A DNA stretch of 64,000 nt from Polaromonas sp. AER18D-145 (GCF_002379095.1 NZ_NBZV01000008.1:57738-121737), one strand, 5' to 3'; shown: positions 9,200 to 18,293, counted from the first letter of the stretch. Numbers and translations: made by a program. The notes: generated by a model not told the origin, from the letters alone.

Positions 9200-9213
9200 G
9201 GTCGTTAGTTAGG
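9200..9213 (-). promoter_or_regulatory. Putative TetR operator B at the tetR start
   Basis: Minus strand reads CCTAACTAACGACC, ending 4 nt before the tetR ATG (9196). The left half CCTAACTA is identical to the other sites, but the right half of the palindrome is poor (2 of 6 matches), so binding may be weaker. The position over the translation-start region would allow autoregulation. Confidence 0.45.
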
Positions 9214-9304
9214 TTGAACAAACCGATCGTAGCAGACGGACCTTGTGATGAGACTACAGGCGATCAGCTTCGCGCGCTACGTGCCCGGGACGCCAAGTAT
9301 TGGT

Positions 9305-10096
9305 TTACTTGCTGTCACCAGCCCACTGTCGAAAATTCGGTTGACGTTTTTCCAGGAAAGCGCGGACGCCTTCTTTGGATTCGGCCGTGTCATAGTACAG
9401 GCTCAGCGCTTGAAGTCCCAGGCTGCCGATGCCGCGAATGTGCTCGGTGGATGCGTTGAACGAGCGTTTCGCGATCGCCAGAGCGGTCGGGCTTTTCTCG
9501 ACAATTTCCTTGCACCAGCGGGCGACTTCGGCGTCGAGCTGGTCGTGGGGAACGACGGTGTTGCATAGACCCATGGCCAAGGCCTCCTGCGCATTGTAGC
9601 GGCGGCACATGTACCAGATCTCGCGTGCTTTCTTTTCGCCAACCACATGGCTCAGGTAGGCCGTGCCCCAACCGGGGTCGACCGAACCGACTTTGGGTCC
9701 GACCTGGCCAAACACCGCTTTTTCCGATGCAATGGTCATGTCACACAAGGTGGCGAGCACGTTGCCGCCGCCAATGGCGTAGCCCTGCACGCGGGCGATC
9801 ACGGGCTTGGGTACGTCACGAATGGCGCTGTGAAACTCTTCCACCGGGATGCCGATGGTGCCCCTGCCGTCGTACTGGCCTGCATGAGCCGACTGATCGC
9901 CGCCAGTGCAGAAAGCACGGTCACCCGTGCCCGTGAGCACAATGGCGGCGATTCGCTTATCCCAGCCTGCTTTCATGAATGCCTGCAACAACTCTTCGAC
10001 TGTCTGGCCGCGAAACGCATTCATCACGTCGGGGCGGTTGATCGCGATGTAGGCCACCGAGTCGCGTTCTTCGTAGATGATGTCCTTGAATTCCAT
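9305..10096 (-). CDS. badI: 2-ketocyclohexanecarboxyl-CoA hydrolase (BadI-like ring-opening crotonase)
   Basis: A 263-residue crotonase-superfamily protein. From memory it follows the Rhodopseudomonas palustris BadI sequence closely: DRAFCTGGDQS, DGRGT, VPKPVIARVQGYAIGGGNVL and GQVGPKVGSVDPGWGTA, with the MenB/BadI-specific VGSVDPG loop instead of the catalytic Glu of enoyl-CoA hydratases. BadI hydrolytically opens 2-ketocyclohexanecarboxyl-CoA to pimeloyl-CoA (a retro-Dieckmann reaction). AAGGA lies 7 nt before the ATG. It is 56 nt after the BadH-like gene, the same pair as in the benzoate/cyclohexanecarboxylate pathway. A substituted ring, for example an isopropyl/isopropenyl cyclohexane ring, is also possible as substrate. 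Confidence 0.88.
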   Translation of the reverse strand: MEFKDIIYEERDSVAYIAINRPDVMNAFRGQTVEELLQAFMKAGWDKRIAAIVLTGTGDRAFCTGGDQSAHAGQYDGRGTIGIPVEEFHSAIRDVPKPVIARVQGYAIGGGNVLATLCDMTIASEKAVFGQVGPKVGSVDPGWGTAYLSHVVGEKKAREIWYMCRRYNAQEALAMGLCNTVVPHDQLDAEVARWCKEIVEKSPTALAIAKRSFNASTEHIRGIGSLGLQALSLYYDTAESKEGVRAFLEKRQPNFRQWAGDSK

Positions 10097-10152
10097 GAAT
10101 TTTCCTTGTTTGGTATTTCAACGTCGCATGCCTGCCGACCATGCCCAGGCGT

Positions 10153-10950
10153 TTACCCAATCATGCTGTATCCACCAGACACTGAAAGAACCTGCCCGGT
10201 GACATGACCCGCAGCCTTCGCTGAAGACAGGAATACCACCGCATTGGCAATATCCTGCGGCCGTCCCACCTTGCGCAGCGGCAGCGCCTTGGCGACTTTT
10301 TCCAGTTGCTCCGGCGTGAACATGCTGCCGGCATCGATCCACATGCTGCTTCCGCCCACTTCGTCGGTGGTGCTCGGGATCGTGACGCCGGGGCATACCA
10401 CGTTGCAGCGGATGCCGTAACGCCCGTTTTCCTTGGCGATCGTTTTCATGAAGCTGTTGATGGCGGCCTTGACGCCGCCATACACCGCTTCACGTGGCTC
10501 ACCTTGTCGGCTGGCGTCGGAACTGATGGAGACGATGGAGCCGGCGTTGCGAGGAACCATGACTTCAAGCGCGGTCTTGGTGCAGTTGAGAACGCCGAGG
10601 TAGTTGATGTTGATGATCTTTTGCCACAGGTCGGGGGTCGTCTGCGTGAAGAACATCAACTGGTCCCAGCCGACGTTGTTGACAAGGACATCGACGCCGC
10701 TGAACTTGTCCGTGGCCGCCTTGAACATGGCTTGCACCTGGTCGAGCTTGGTGACATCGGTCTTGACAACCTGCGCCGACGCCGCGCCGCTCGCCAACGC
10801 GAGTTCTGCCGTCTTTTGCGCCTGCTTGTCGTCGATGTCCCCGATGGTGATGTTGGCGCCTTCCGCGGCGAAGCCGAGCACGATGCCGCGGCCAATGTTC
10901 GAGCCGCCACCAGTGACGATGACCGATTTACCTTTTAGATCGAGATCCAT
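10153..10950 (-). CDS. badH: 2-hydroxycyclohexanecarboxyl-CoA dehydrogenase (BadH-like SDR)
   Basis: A 265-residue short-chain dehydrogenase. It has the NAD-binding motif TGGGSNIG, the NNVGWD segment (BadH has NNAGWD), the catalytic Y-x3-K as VYGGVK, and the C-terminus GQVLSVSGGYSMIG, which resembles the end of BadH. The start at 10950 is fixed by AAGGAG at 10959-10964; the frame also opens further upstream. It should oxidise a 2-hydroxycycloalkane-carboxyl-CoA to the 2-keto ester that the adjacent BadI-like enzyme opens. Promoter and operator C lie about 60 nt upstream. Confidence 0.85.
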   Translation of the reverse strand: MDLDLKGKSVIVTGGGSNIGRGIVLGFAAEGANITIGDIDDKQAQKTAELALASGAASAQVVKTDVTKLDQVQAMFKAATDKFSGVDVLVNNVGWDQLMFFTQTTPDLWQKIININYLGVLNCTKTALEVMVPRNAGSIVSISSDASRQGEPREAVYGGVKAAINSFMKTIAKENGRYGIRCNVVCPGVTIPSTTDEVGGSSMWIDAGSMFTPEQLEKVAKALPLRKVGRPQDIANAVVFLSSAKAAGHVTGQVLSVSGGYSMIG

Positions 10951-10995
10951 ATTTATTACTCCTTGCGCTTTTGGCGCCACATTTGTGTGGTTGAT

Positions 10996-11024
10996 ATTAT
11001 AGCTGTCAAACGATAGTTAGGTAA
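10996..11024 (-). promoter_or_regulatory. Putative TetR operator C with promoter for badHI
   Basis: CAAAC-GATA-GTTAG at 11007-11020 differs from operator A at a single base of 14. On the minus strand the order is a -35-like TTTACC, the element CCTAACTATCGTTTG, then a perfect TATAAT (10996-11001) at about 18 nt spacing. The start codon of badH follows 46 nt later. This is a strong promoter candidate inside the 247-nt gap after the substrate-binding-protein gene. Confidence 0.6.
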
Positions 11025-11197
11025 AGTGGCCGGATTTTCCTGTGTTTGGTCGTGGGCTTTGCAGCTACCATGGCAATTCGCTGTGGCATAAGTTGCCACC
11101 GGTCGATTCAAGAGATGGATGAAAATCCGAAAAACAGGATGGGAAGGGCATGATCGGTGCCAACACGCCTGACCGTGCCCCTCCCAAGGGATGGCAA

Positions 11198-12448
11198 TTA
11201 CTGTTTGTTCTTGGCGAACTCGCCGGATTCTTTCTTCACGATGTCCTGGATCACGTCGTCATACGCCGAGAACCAGTCAGTCTGGGGCACCCACTTGGCG
11301 CCATCCCACATGTCGATGCGCGTCTTGCCTCCGCCGCCATGGTCCTTGGCGGTCACCGTTACGGGGGCGATCAGGGCTTCGGCATCAAAGTTTTTCAGGC
11401 TTTCCATACCGCGCTTCATTTTGTCAGGCGTGATGGGCCAGCCATTTTGTTTGATGGCCAGGCGAGCGCCCTCGAAAACGCTGGCATAGATGGCCAGACC
11501 GGTGTTGTAGTAAATATCGCTGAGATGCTTGCGGTCACCGCTGCCCTTGCCTTTCTCATACAGGTCCTTGATGATCTGCTGGATCAGCGGGTGGCTCTGT
11601 CCACCCACCACGTTGGTGCCGCGCTTGAGGCCTTTTGCGTTTTCCAGACCGATGTTGGCGAGGTCAACTTCGTTGAGCCAGTTGACGGAAAGGTATTTGT
11701 CCATCGAAATGCCGTTGCGCTTCATCTCGCGCGCTGCGACAACATGCATGCTGGCCAGATTCCAGCTGATCACCCAATCGGGGTTGATACGGCGGATCTG
11801 AGTCCAGGCTGCGGATTGGTCATTGCCCGGCATCGGGTTGGGAATGAGTTGCAAATCAAAACCTTCCTTGGCCGCGAGCGTCTTCAGCACGCCGATCGGC
11901 TCCTGCCCGAACGGATAGTCGGGGTAGATGAATGCGATCTTCACGCCCTTGAGGTTGCCGTTGGCCTTGGTTTTGATGTAGTGAATATTGTTGGCCATTT
12001 GGCCCCAATAGGTTGGCCCAATGGGGAAAATCCACTTGAACACATCACCATCGACCGCATCGCCACGGCCTACGAAAGATTGCACCATCACATTGCCATC
12101 CGCCATGGCGCGAGGCAGAACGGCGCGGGAAACCGGCGTGGACAGGAAATCGAAGGCAATGGCGCCTTCGCGTTTCATCTTTTCGTAGCACTCGATGCCA
12201 CGCTGCGGCTCGTTGCCATGGTCTTGAACCAGGATCTCGATGGGGTGGCCTTCGATGCCGCCTTTCTGGTTCAATATCTTGGCATAGTCATTCACCGCCT
12301 GGGTAATTTGCGGCGTGACAAAGCCGTAGGACTTGCTCAGGTCATAACAAAGCGCGAATTTGATGGGCTGGGCTTGCGCCTGTGCAGACTGCAGACCGGC
12401 AAGCGCCAATCCCAGACCTGCCACGATAGAAAGTAACTTGGATCTCAT
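11198..12448 (-). CDS. ABC transporter substrate-binding protein, branched-chain amino acid type (copy 2)
   Basis: A 416-residue periplasmic protein. The start at 12448 is chosen for the AGGAGA site 6 nt upstream and because it begins a proper signal peptide (MRSKLLSIVAGLGLALAGL, cleavage near AQAQA). The mature part carries type-1 periplasmic-binding features such as KFALCYDLSKSYGF and YPDYPFGQEP. Encoded 115 nt after livF2 as the last gene of the importer-2 operon. In this family the ligand is often an aromatic or alicyclic acid rather than an amino acid; the surrounding ligase and bad-like genes favour such an acid here. Confidence 0.92.
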   Translation of the reverse strand: MRSKLLSIVAGLGLALAGLQSAQAQAQPIKFALCYDLSKSYGFVTPQITQAVNDYAKILNQKGGIEGHPIEILVQDHGNEPQRGIECYEKMKREGAIAFDFLSTPVSRAVLPRAMADGNVMVQSFVGRGDAVDGDVFKWIFPIGPTYWGQMANNIHYIKTKANGNLKGVKIAFIYPDYPFGQEPIGVLKTLAAKEGFDLQLIPNPMPGNDQSAAWTQIRRINPDWVISWNLASMHVVAAREMKRNGISMDKYLSVNWLNEVDLANIGLENAKGLKRGTNVVGGQSHPLIQQIIKDLYEKGKGSGDRKHLSDIYYNTGLAIYASVFEGARLAIKQNGWPITPDKMKRGMESLKNFDAEALIAPVTVTAKDHGGGGKTRIDMWDGAKWVPQTDWFSAYDDVIQDIVKKESGEFAKNKQ

Positions 12449-12563
12449 GTCTGTTCTCCTAAGAATCGTACGGGTTAAAAGAAGTCCGATGGGCACGCCG
12501 TACAGTACGCCCCAAGACTGAACGCGAAACCGGATATCGACGTAGACAGGGTTTTACCCTCGG

Positions 12564-13418
12564 TCAGGTCAGCCAGCGCTTGCGCCGGCGATAGTGCTTG
12601 ATGTCATGGAAATTGTGGCCTTCAGCGCCTCCGAGGTAAAACTCCTGGATGTCCGGGTTTTTCTTCATGGCTTCTGCGCTGTCATGCATCACCACGCGGC
12701 CGTTCTCGATCATGTAGCCATGCGAGACCACGTCCAGAGCGGCAATGGCGTTTTGCTCCACCAGCAGAACGGACAGACCTTCTTCCTTGTTGATGCGCCG
12801 GACAATGTCGAAAATCTCGGCCACGAGAAAGGGCGCCAGTCCCAGGCTGGGCTCATCGAGCATCAACAGCTTGGGCTGCGTCATCAGGGCGCGACCGATG
12901 GCCAGCATCTGCTGCTCGCCGCCTGACAGGTAGCCGGACTGCGCGGTACGCCGCTGATGCAAGCGCGGGAAGTAGGTGTAAACCATGTCTTTGTTTCGCA
13001 GCATGTCCTGGCGGCTGCCGCGGACGGCGGAGGCCGCGATCAGGTTCTCGTCAGGCGTCATGTGTTCAAACACGCGTCGACCCTCCAGCACATGAACGAT
13101 ACCGAGCTTGACGCGCTCCTGGGGCGCCAGCGCATCAATGTTCAGGCCCATGAAACGCACCTCGCCGCGGGTAACCAGGCCCCGCTCGGGGCGCAGCAAA
13201 CCGCTGATCGACTTCAGCGTTGTACTTTTGCCGGCGCCGTTGGCCCCCAGCAGCGCCACCATGCCGCCTTGCGGCACATCAATCGACACGCCCTTGATGG
13301 CGAGCGACACGTGGTCGTAGATGACCTCGACGTTGTTCAGCGACAGCACCGGTGCAGGGCTCGCTGCGGGGTTGTGCATCAGCGTCGGGGCGGAAGTCAA
13401 GTTGTCAGTCGCGTGCAT
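12564..13418 (-). CDS. Branched-chain-type ABC transporter ATP-binding protein, LivF-like (copy 2)
   Basis: A 284-residue ATPase. Start 13418 lies 10 nt after the livM2 stop; an upstream extension of the frame would run into livM2 and is rejected. It has Walker A GANGAGKSTT, signature LSGGEQQMLAIGRAL and Walker B LLMLDEPSLGLAPF. The N-terminus has about 30 extra residues before the ATPase domain, and Met14 (13379) is an alternative start. The C-terminal tail KHYRRRKRWLT is shared with LivF copy 1. Confidence 0.92.
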   Translation of the reverse strand: MHATDNLTSAPTLMHNPAASPAPVLSLNNVEVIYDHVSLAIKGVSIDVPQGGMVALLGANGAGKSTTLKSISGLLRPERGLVTRGEVRFMGLNIDALAPQERVKLGIVHVLEGRRVFEHMTPDENLIAASAVRGSRQDMLRNKDMVYTYFPRLHQRRTAQSGYLSGGEQQMLAIGRALMTQPKLLMLDEPSLGLAPFLVAEIFDIVRRINKEEGLSVLLVEQNAIAALDVVSHGYMIENGRVVMHDSAEAMKKNPDIQEFYLGGAEGHNFHDIKHYRRRKRWLT

Positions 13419-13428
13419 GATGTCATCT

Positions 13429-14502
13429 TTACTTTCGGGCGTAGCCGAAGGGCCAGACCAGCAGATAGTTGCGCAGGTTCGTGTACATCTTGCCCAGGCC
13501 CATCGGCTCGACCAGCAGGAACACAATGATCAAGGCACCATAAACCGCATGCGGGATGTGGGCCAGTGTTTCAACGCCGAGCGAGGCGCCTGCGAGCTGC
13601 GCCAGCCATGCGATCAGGCTGTTCATCAGGCCAGGCATCAACAGAATGAAGGCGGCCCCAAAATAGCTGCCGATGATGCTGCCCAGCCCGCCGACGATCA
13701 CCATGGCCAGCAACTCGATCGACACGTTGACGGCGAATTGCTCTGGTGTGGCCGCCCGGTAGAAGGTGAAAATCAGGATGGCGCCGCTGACGCCGCCGAT
13801 GAACGACGAAGTGGCGAACGCCACCAGCTTGTAGTACAGGCTGTGCACGCCGATGACGGCCGCGGCGAAGTCCTTTTCACGCACGGCGACGAGCGCGCGG
13901 CCAAGCGCGCTGCGGCGCAGATTGAGCATGAAGACTGTCACGAGCAGGCACCAGCCCAGCGCCACGTAATAGAGGCCGGTTTCCGACGTGACGGCCTGAC
14001 CGAGCAAGCGCATCGCTGGTGCTTGCAGCGTGGCCTGGGAGCCGCCGCTGATGGCCGGCACATGGGAGATCACCCAGTCCATCACGAACTGCAGGGCCAG
14101 CGTGCTGAGCGCCAGATACAGGCCCTTCACGCGCAGCGCCGCGAAAGCGAAAACGATGCCGATGACTGCGGCCATCACGCCGCCGAGCACCACCGCGATC
14201 TCCCAGGGGATGCCGTTGCGCGCGCCATGCACTGCCGTGTAGGCGCCGATGCCCATGATGGCGGCGTAGCCGAAGTGGAACTGACCGGCCCAACCCAGGA
14301 TCAGGTTCAAGCCGAGCACTGCCGCAGTCCACACCAGCCAGGGTAACAGGTGGGTGCTGAGGACGAGCGAGCTCATGGTGAGTGGCGCGGTTAATGCAAA
14401 GGCCAGCAGCAAGCCGATCATCCAGCGATCAGCAGGCAACGGGAAAAGTGCCCGCGCGTCCGCGTAACTGGTGTGAAAAATTCCTGATTGACGAAAAAGC
14501 AT
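13429..14502 (-). CDS. Branched-chain-type ABC transporter permease, LivM-like (copy 2)
   Basis: A 357-residue polytopic permease with GLNLILGWAGQFHFGYAAIM, the typical LivM motif, and the cytoplasmic loop ALVAVREKDFAAAVIGVHS. It begins 5 nt after livH2 in the importer-2 operon. Length is slightly above typical LivM because of a longer N-terminus. Channel subunit; substrate unknown. Confidence 0.93.
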   Translation of the reverse strand: MLFRQSGIFHTSYADARALFPLPADRWMIGLLLAFALTAPLTMSSLVLSTHLLPWLVWTAAVLGLNLILGWAGQFHFGYAAIMGIGAYTAVHGARNGIPWEIAVVLGGVMAAVIGIVFAFAALRVKGLYLALSTLALQFVMDWVISHVPAISGGSQATLQAPAMRLLGQAVTSETGLYYVALGWCLLVTVFMLNLRRSALGRALVAVREKDFAAAVIGVHSLYYKLVAFATSSFIGGVSGAILIFTFYRAATPEQFAVNVSIELLAMVIVGGLGSIIGSYFGAAFILLMPGLMNSLIAWLAQLAGASLGVETLAHIPHAVYGALIIVFLLVEPMGLGKMYTNLRNYLLVWPFGYARK

Positions 14503-14507
14503 GGCCT

Positions 14508-15395
14508 TCAGATCCTTTCAATGTCGTGTCGCCCGAACAGGCCGTGGGGCCGAATCAGGATGGTCAGAATCAGCGTCGCGGCTACCACCAGGTCGCGGCT
14601 ACCACCGCCAACCAATGGGTCGAGATAGCCTGACGCAACACCTTCAAGAAGACCCAGTAGCAAGCCGGCCAGAATAGCCCCGCCGATGCTGTCAAGACCG
14701 CCCAGAACGGCGACGGTCAAGCCCTTGAGTAAAAGCAGCGCCAGCCCTTGATTGACTCCTTGAACCGATCCCCACAACACGCCGGCCGTTGTCGCCAGAA
14801 CCGAGGACATGGCCCAGGAAAAAGCCACCCCGCGCTCAACCGATATGCCGATTGACCAGGATGCGATGTAGTCATCAGAGATGGCGCGCAGGACAATGCC
14901 CCTGCGCGTGCGAAAGAAGAAAAAGAAGATTGCAAACAGTGCCGCGGCAACCACGGCCCCCACCACGTAGGAGCGATTGAGCAGCAGCGGCCCCAGAAAC
15001 AGCGGTTCGTCGCTGATGCCGATGGACATTGGACGACTTGAGCCGCCCCAGATGGCCATCGTTGTCGCGCGTATGAAGATATCCAGCCCCAGCGTCATCA
15101 TCAGAATCATGATGATGGGACGGCCCGCCAGTCGGCGCAAGGCCACCCGCTCGATGCCCATGCCGACGAAAAACATCGTCCCCATGGCCAGAGGAATGGC
15201 CGTCCACATGGGAAGGCCGATGCCGTTGGCGATGGCCAGAACCACGTAGGCGCCCAGCATGGTCATCGCACCTTGCGCCAGGTTGGGCACAGAGGACGAC
15301 TTGTAGATGAGCACGATTCCCAGCGCCACCAATGAGTACATCAACCCCGACAGTGCGCCATTGATGGCCAACTCGGCAAACAGTGAAAAGTCCAT
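14508..15395 (-). CDS. Branched-chain-type ABC transporter permease, LivH-like (copy 2)
   Basis: A 295-residue membrane protein with the LivH pattern (GIVLIYKSSSVPNLAQGAM near the N-terminus and VAVLGGLDSIGGAILAG later). It starts 3 nt after the CoA-ligase stop. Together with LivM copy 2 it forms the second importer's channel. Sequence differs substantially from LivH copy 1, so the two systems are old paralogues rather than a recent duplication. Confidence 0.93.
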   Translation of the reverse strand: MDFSLFAELAINGALSGLMYSLVALGIVLIYKSSSVPNLAQGAMTMLGAYVVLAIANGIGLPMWTAIPLAMGTMFFVGMGIERVALRRLAGRPIIMILMMTLGLDIFIRATTMAIWGGSSRPMSIGISDEPLFLGPLLLNRSYVVGAVVAAALFAIFFFFFRTRRGIVLRAISDDYIASWSIGISVERGVAFSWAMSSVLATTAGVLWGSVQGVNQGLALLLLKGLTVAVLGGLDSIGGAILAGLLLGLLEGVASGYLDPLVGGGSRDLVVAATLILTILIRPHGLFGRHDIERI

Positions 15396-15398
15396 GAT

Positions 15399-17345
15399 TT
15401 AAATCTCCTGCACCGAGAGTTGGCGCTCGATGGTGCCGACCTCCCCGGATTCGTATGTGATCTGCGCCTTCATCGTGACCGTCTTCTGGCCGCCGTAGAT
15501 CGCGTCAATGATGGGTGCATAACGCTCTTCCACCACGTTGCGGCGCAACTTGCGTGTTCGCGTGACCTCCCCATCATCGGGGTCGAACTCCTTGTGCAGC
15601 GACACGAAGTGATGCAGTTTCAGTCCGTCCGGCAGGATGCTGTTGACGCGTTTGACCGCTGCCGTGACCAATTCGATCACCTCGGGGTTTTGCGACAGGT
15701 CGGCATAGGACATGTAGGAAATGCCCCGTACCTCGGCCCAATGGCCAACCGGTTCCTTGTCGATGCAGATGATGGCCGCCAGCGTGTCGCGACCGCTCCC
15801 GAGCACCGCCACATCCTTGATGTACGGACTGAACTTGAGGCGGTTCTCGATGTAGTTCGGGATGTAGCGTTCGCCTTTGGCGGTGTGCACCACCTCCGAC
15901 AAACGCCCGAGCACCACCATATGCCCGTCAGGCTCGACATAACCGGCATCACCCGTGCGCAGCCAGCCATCCTCCAGTGCTTCCCGGGTGGCATTTTCAA
16001 GTTTGTAGTAACCGGAAAACACACTCCCGGATCGAACCATGATCTCGCCGTTGTCGCCGATTTTGACCTCAACCCCCGGCAATGGCCTGCCGACCGTGTG
16101 CAGGCGTACTTCTTCGGTGTCCTGCAAGGCATTGAAAGCGCTGCTTTCGGTTTGACCATAGAACTGTCGCAGTTTCACGCCCAGCGCGCGGTAAAACACG
16201 AAAGTATCCTCTCCAATGGCCTCGCCGCCGGTGAAGGCATTGCGCAGGCGGGTCAGCCCCAACTGGTCCTTGATCGGCCCGAAGATCAGCCACTCGCCCA
16301 GCTGCCGCATCAATCGCTCTTTCAGGTGGGGCGGTTTTCCCTCGAGTTTGCGTCGTTCAGCGGCCAGCGCGGAGTTCATGAAAACATCGTAAAACCATTT
16401 TTTGAGCGGCGTCGAATCCTCCATGCGCACCTGGATGGTGGTCAGCATGTTGTCCCAGCTTCGGGGTGCCGCCAGATAGAAAGTGGGCGCGACCTCGCGC
16501 AGGTCATGCAGCACCGTTTCCTGCCGCTCGGGAATGTTGATGGTGAAGTGCAGCGCAACACCGGCGCCGACCGTGATCGCAAAGTCACCCACCCAGGCCA
16601 TGGGCAGATAGGCGAGGATGTCCTCGCCAAAGGTGAAGGCGCCACCGCGATGGGCGTTGCCAACCCCGGCGAGCAAATTCCTGTGGCTCAGCACCACGCC
16701 CTTCGGTTTGCCCGTGGTTCCCGACGAGTGCACGAACACGGCTGGTCCTTCGGGCCGTGCCCGTTCGATCAAGGTATTTCGCAGTTTCGGTTCGGCACGC
16801 AGGCGATCCGCACCAATGGCCTGCAACTTTTCCCACGACACCAGCCCGGGATTCGGATAGCTGGCCAAGCCGCGTGGTTCGTCGTAGATGATGCTGGTGA
16901 TCGTCGCGCCCCGATCACCCAGATCGAGCACCTTGTCGACCTGTTCCTGATCTTCGGCCAGGACAAAGCGGACATTCGCCTCATGCATGAAGTGATGGAT
17001 TTCGTCATGCGTGGCGTCGGGGTAGACCGGCATCGCGTAGCCGCCCAACATGCCAGCCGCGAGCATGCCCATGTAAAGCCGGGGCCGGTTGTCGCCCAGC
17101 ACCAGCAAGGCATCCTCGGCGCCAAACCCGAGACTTTCCATGCCGGCCGCGCAGGCGAGCGTGGCATCCAGCATTTGCGACCAGGTGGTCTCCTGCCATA
17201 TTCCCAGGTTTTTTTCGCGCATGGCCACGCGATGGCCCAGCAACTCGGCGTTGCGGGCCAGGATGCGGATGAGGGTGGTGTCGGTGCCCAGGTCCCAGGT
17301 TGTGGTGCTACCGCCCTTGGCGATGTCAATGTCAGTGCGTTGCAT
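15399..17345 (-). CDS. AMP-dependent acyl-CoA synthetase, importer-2 operon
   Basis: A 648-residue ANL ligase with P-loop HSSGTTGKPKG near residues 206-216, A5 motif YGQTESS, and C-domain hinge GRLSEVVHTAKGERYIPNYI. ATG at 17345 is chosen because GGGAGG is 5 nt upstream; a GTG 6 nt earlier is possible. It overlaps the livG2 stop by 14 nt. Like the first ligase it is embedded among transporter genes and probably activates the imported acid. It is of the long-chain/LACS-like length class but only distantly similar to ligase 1, so the two may handle different acids. Confidence 0.91.
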   Translation of the reverse strand: MQRTDIDIAKGGSTTTWDLGTDTTLIRILARNAELLGHRVAMREKNLGIWQETTWSQMLDATLACAAGMESLGFGAEDALLVLGDNRPRLYMGMLAAGMLGGYAMPVYPDATHDEIHHFMHEANVRFVLAEDQEQVDKVLDLGDRGATITSIIYDEPRGLASYPNPGLVSWEKLQAIGADRLRAEPKLRNTLIERARPEGPAVFVHSSGTTGKPKGVVLSHRNLLAGVGNAHRGGAFTFGEDILAYLPMAWVGDFAITVGAGVALHFTINIPERQETVLHDLREVAPTFYLAAPRSWDNMLTTIQVRMEDSTPLKKWFYDVFMNSALAAERRKLEGKPPHLKERLMRQLGEWLIFGPIKDQLGLTRLRNAFTGGEAIGEDTFVFYRALGVKLRQFYGQTESSAFNALQDTEEVRLHTVGRPLPGVEVKIGDNGEIMVRSGSVFSGYYKLENATREALEDGWLRTGDAGYVEPDGHMVVLGRLSEVVHTAKGERYIPNYIENRLKFSPYIKDVAVLGSGRDTLAAIICIDKEPVGHWAEVRGISYMSYADLSQNPEVIELVTAAVKRVNSILPDGLKLHHFVSLHKEFDPDDGEVTRTRKLRRNVVEERYAPIIDAIYGGQKTVTMKAQITYESGEVGTIERQLSVQEI

Positions 17346-18129
17346 GCGCACCTCCCAGGTAGGCCTTGATCACGCGCTCATCCTTCATCACCTCGGCAGG
17401 AATTCCGGTTCCTATGGTTTCACCATAGCTGAGCACCATCATGCGATCACAGATGCCGGTGATCACGTCCATGTGGTGCTCGATCAGCAGCACGGTGACA
17501 TGGCGCTCGTCGCGCGCATCGAGAATAAAGCGCGCCATGTATTCCTTTTCCTCCTGGTTCATGCCGGCCATGGGTTCGTCAAGAACCAGGAAGCTGGGCT
17601 CGGCCACCAGCGCGCGCGCCAGTTCGACGCGTTTTTTCAGCCCGATCGGAATGCTGTCCACCAGTTCGTCACGCACGCTCTGAAGCTGCAGGAAATCGAT
17701 GATTTCCTCGACCTTGAGGCGGTGCGCCATCTCGTCCTTGCGACCCAGCCACCAATACAGGGCGGTTTTTGCCACGCCGGGCTTCATGTGGATGTGGCGG
17801 CCCAGCAGGATGTTGTCAAGCACGCTCATGCCGTTGAAGAGCGCCAGGTTCTGGAAGGTGCGCGCCACGCCCAGGGCGGCGACCTTGTGGGGCGCCATGC
17901 CGGTGATGTCGCGGCCATTGAGCCATATGCTGCCGACCTGGGGTGGGAAGAAGCCGGTGATGGCGTTGGTCATGGTCGTCTTGCCGCTGCCGTTGGGCCC
18001 GACCAGGCCAAAGATCTCCCCGCGCTCGATGCGCAGATTGACCCCGGTCAACGCGACCAGACCGCCGAACCGCCGCTCCAGCCCCCGGCATTCAAGGACG
18101 GGTGCTGGTGCCTCGTTGCTGGCTTGCAT
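17332..18129 (-). CDS. Branched-chain-type ABC transporter ATP-binding protein, LivG-like (copy 2)
   Basis: A 265-residue ATPase with Walker A GPNGSGKTTM, the conserved IPIGLKKRVELARAL region and Walker B FLVLDEPMAGMN. The ATG at 18129 follows AGGGG by about 8 nt and is preferred; a GTG at 18183 would add 18 low-complexity residues. First gene of the importer-2 operon, about 150 nt downstream of operator D. The LivG-type insertion between Walker A and the signature is present. Confidence 0.91.
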   Translation of the reverse strand: MQASNEAPAPVLECRGLERRFGGLVALTGVNLRIERGEIFGLVGPNGSGKTTMTNAITGFFPPQVGSIWLNGRDITGMAPHKVAALGVARTFQNLALFNGMSVLDNILLGRHIHMKPGVAKTALYWWLGRKDEMAHRLKVEEIIDFLQLQSVRDELVDSIPIGLKKRVELARALVAEPSFLVLDEPMAGMNQEEKEYMARFILDARDERHVTVLLIEHHMDVITGICDRMMVLSYGETIGTGIPAEVMKDERVIKAYLGGAHATH

Positions 18130-18277
18130 CGGAGCCGACCCCTGCTCTCTGGTACTGCTATTGGTACTGATGGTGTTGATCACTGAAGGTGCCTATGACA
18201 TTGCACGGTCGACCATCTGCCTGTGCGCAGCTTGCCGACTCGATTTCTGTTCTGCATAAAAGATTTTTATTTTAGAG

Positions 18278-18293
18278 CCTAACATTAGTTAGG
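18278..18293 (-). promoter_or_regulatory. Putative TetR operator D, perfect inverted repeat
   Basis: CCTAAC-ATTA-GTTAGG is a perfect 6+6 nt inverted repeat with a 4-nt spacer, the best palindrome among the five related sites. It lies in the 200-nt gap between the CoA-transferase stop and livG2, with an AT-rich stretch (TAAAAT, AAATC) on the downstream side that could hold the -10 element. It is the likely control site for the livG2-ligase-livH2-livM2-livF2-binding-protein operon. Confidence 0.6.

Noticed and set aside
11176..11192. Possible terminator hairpin (CCCTTGGGAGGGG) after the substrate-binding-protein gene
   Set aside because: Stem is very short with no following T-run; not enough to call a terminator.
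15420..17369. Open frame of 649 codons on the plus strand
   Set aside because: Antisense shadow of the ligase gene; the minus-strand product has all ANL motifs, this one has none.
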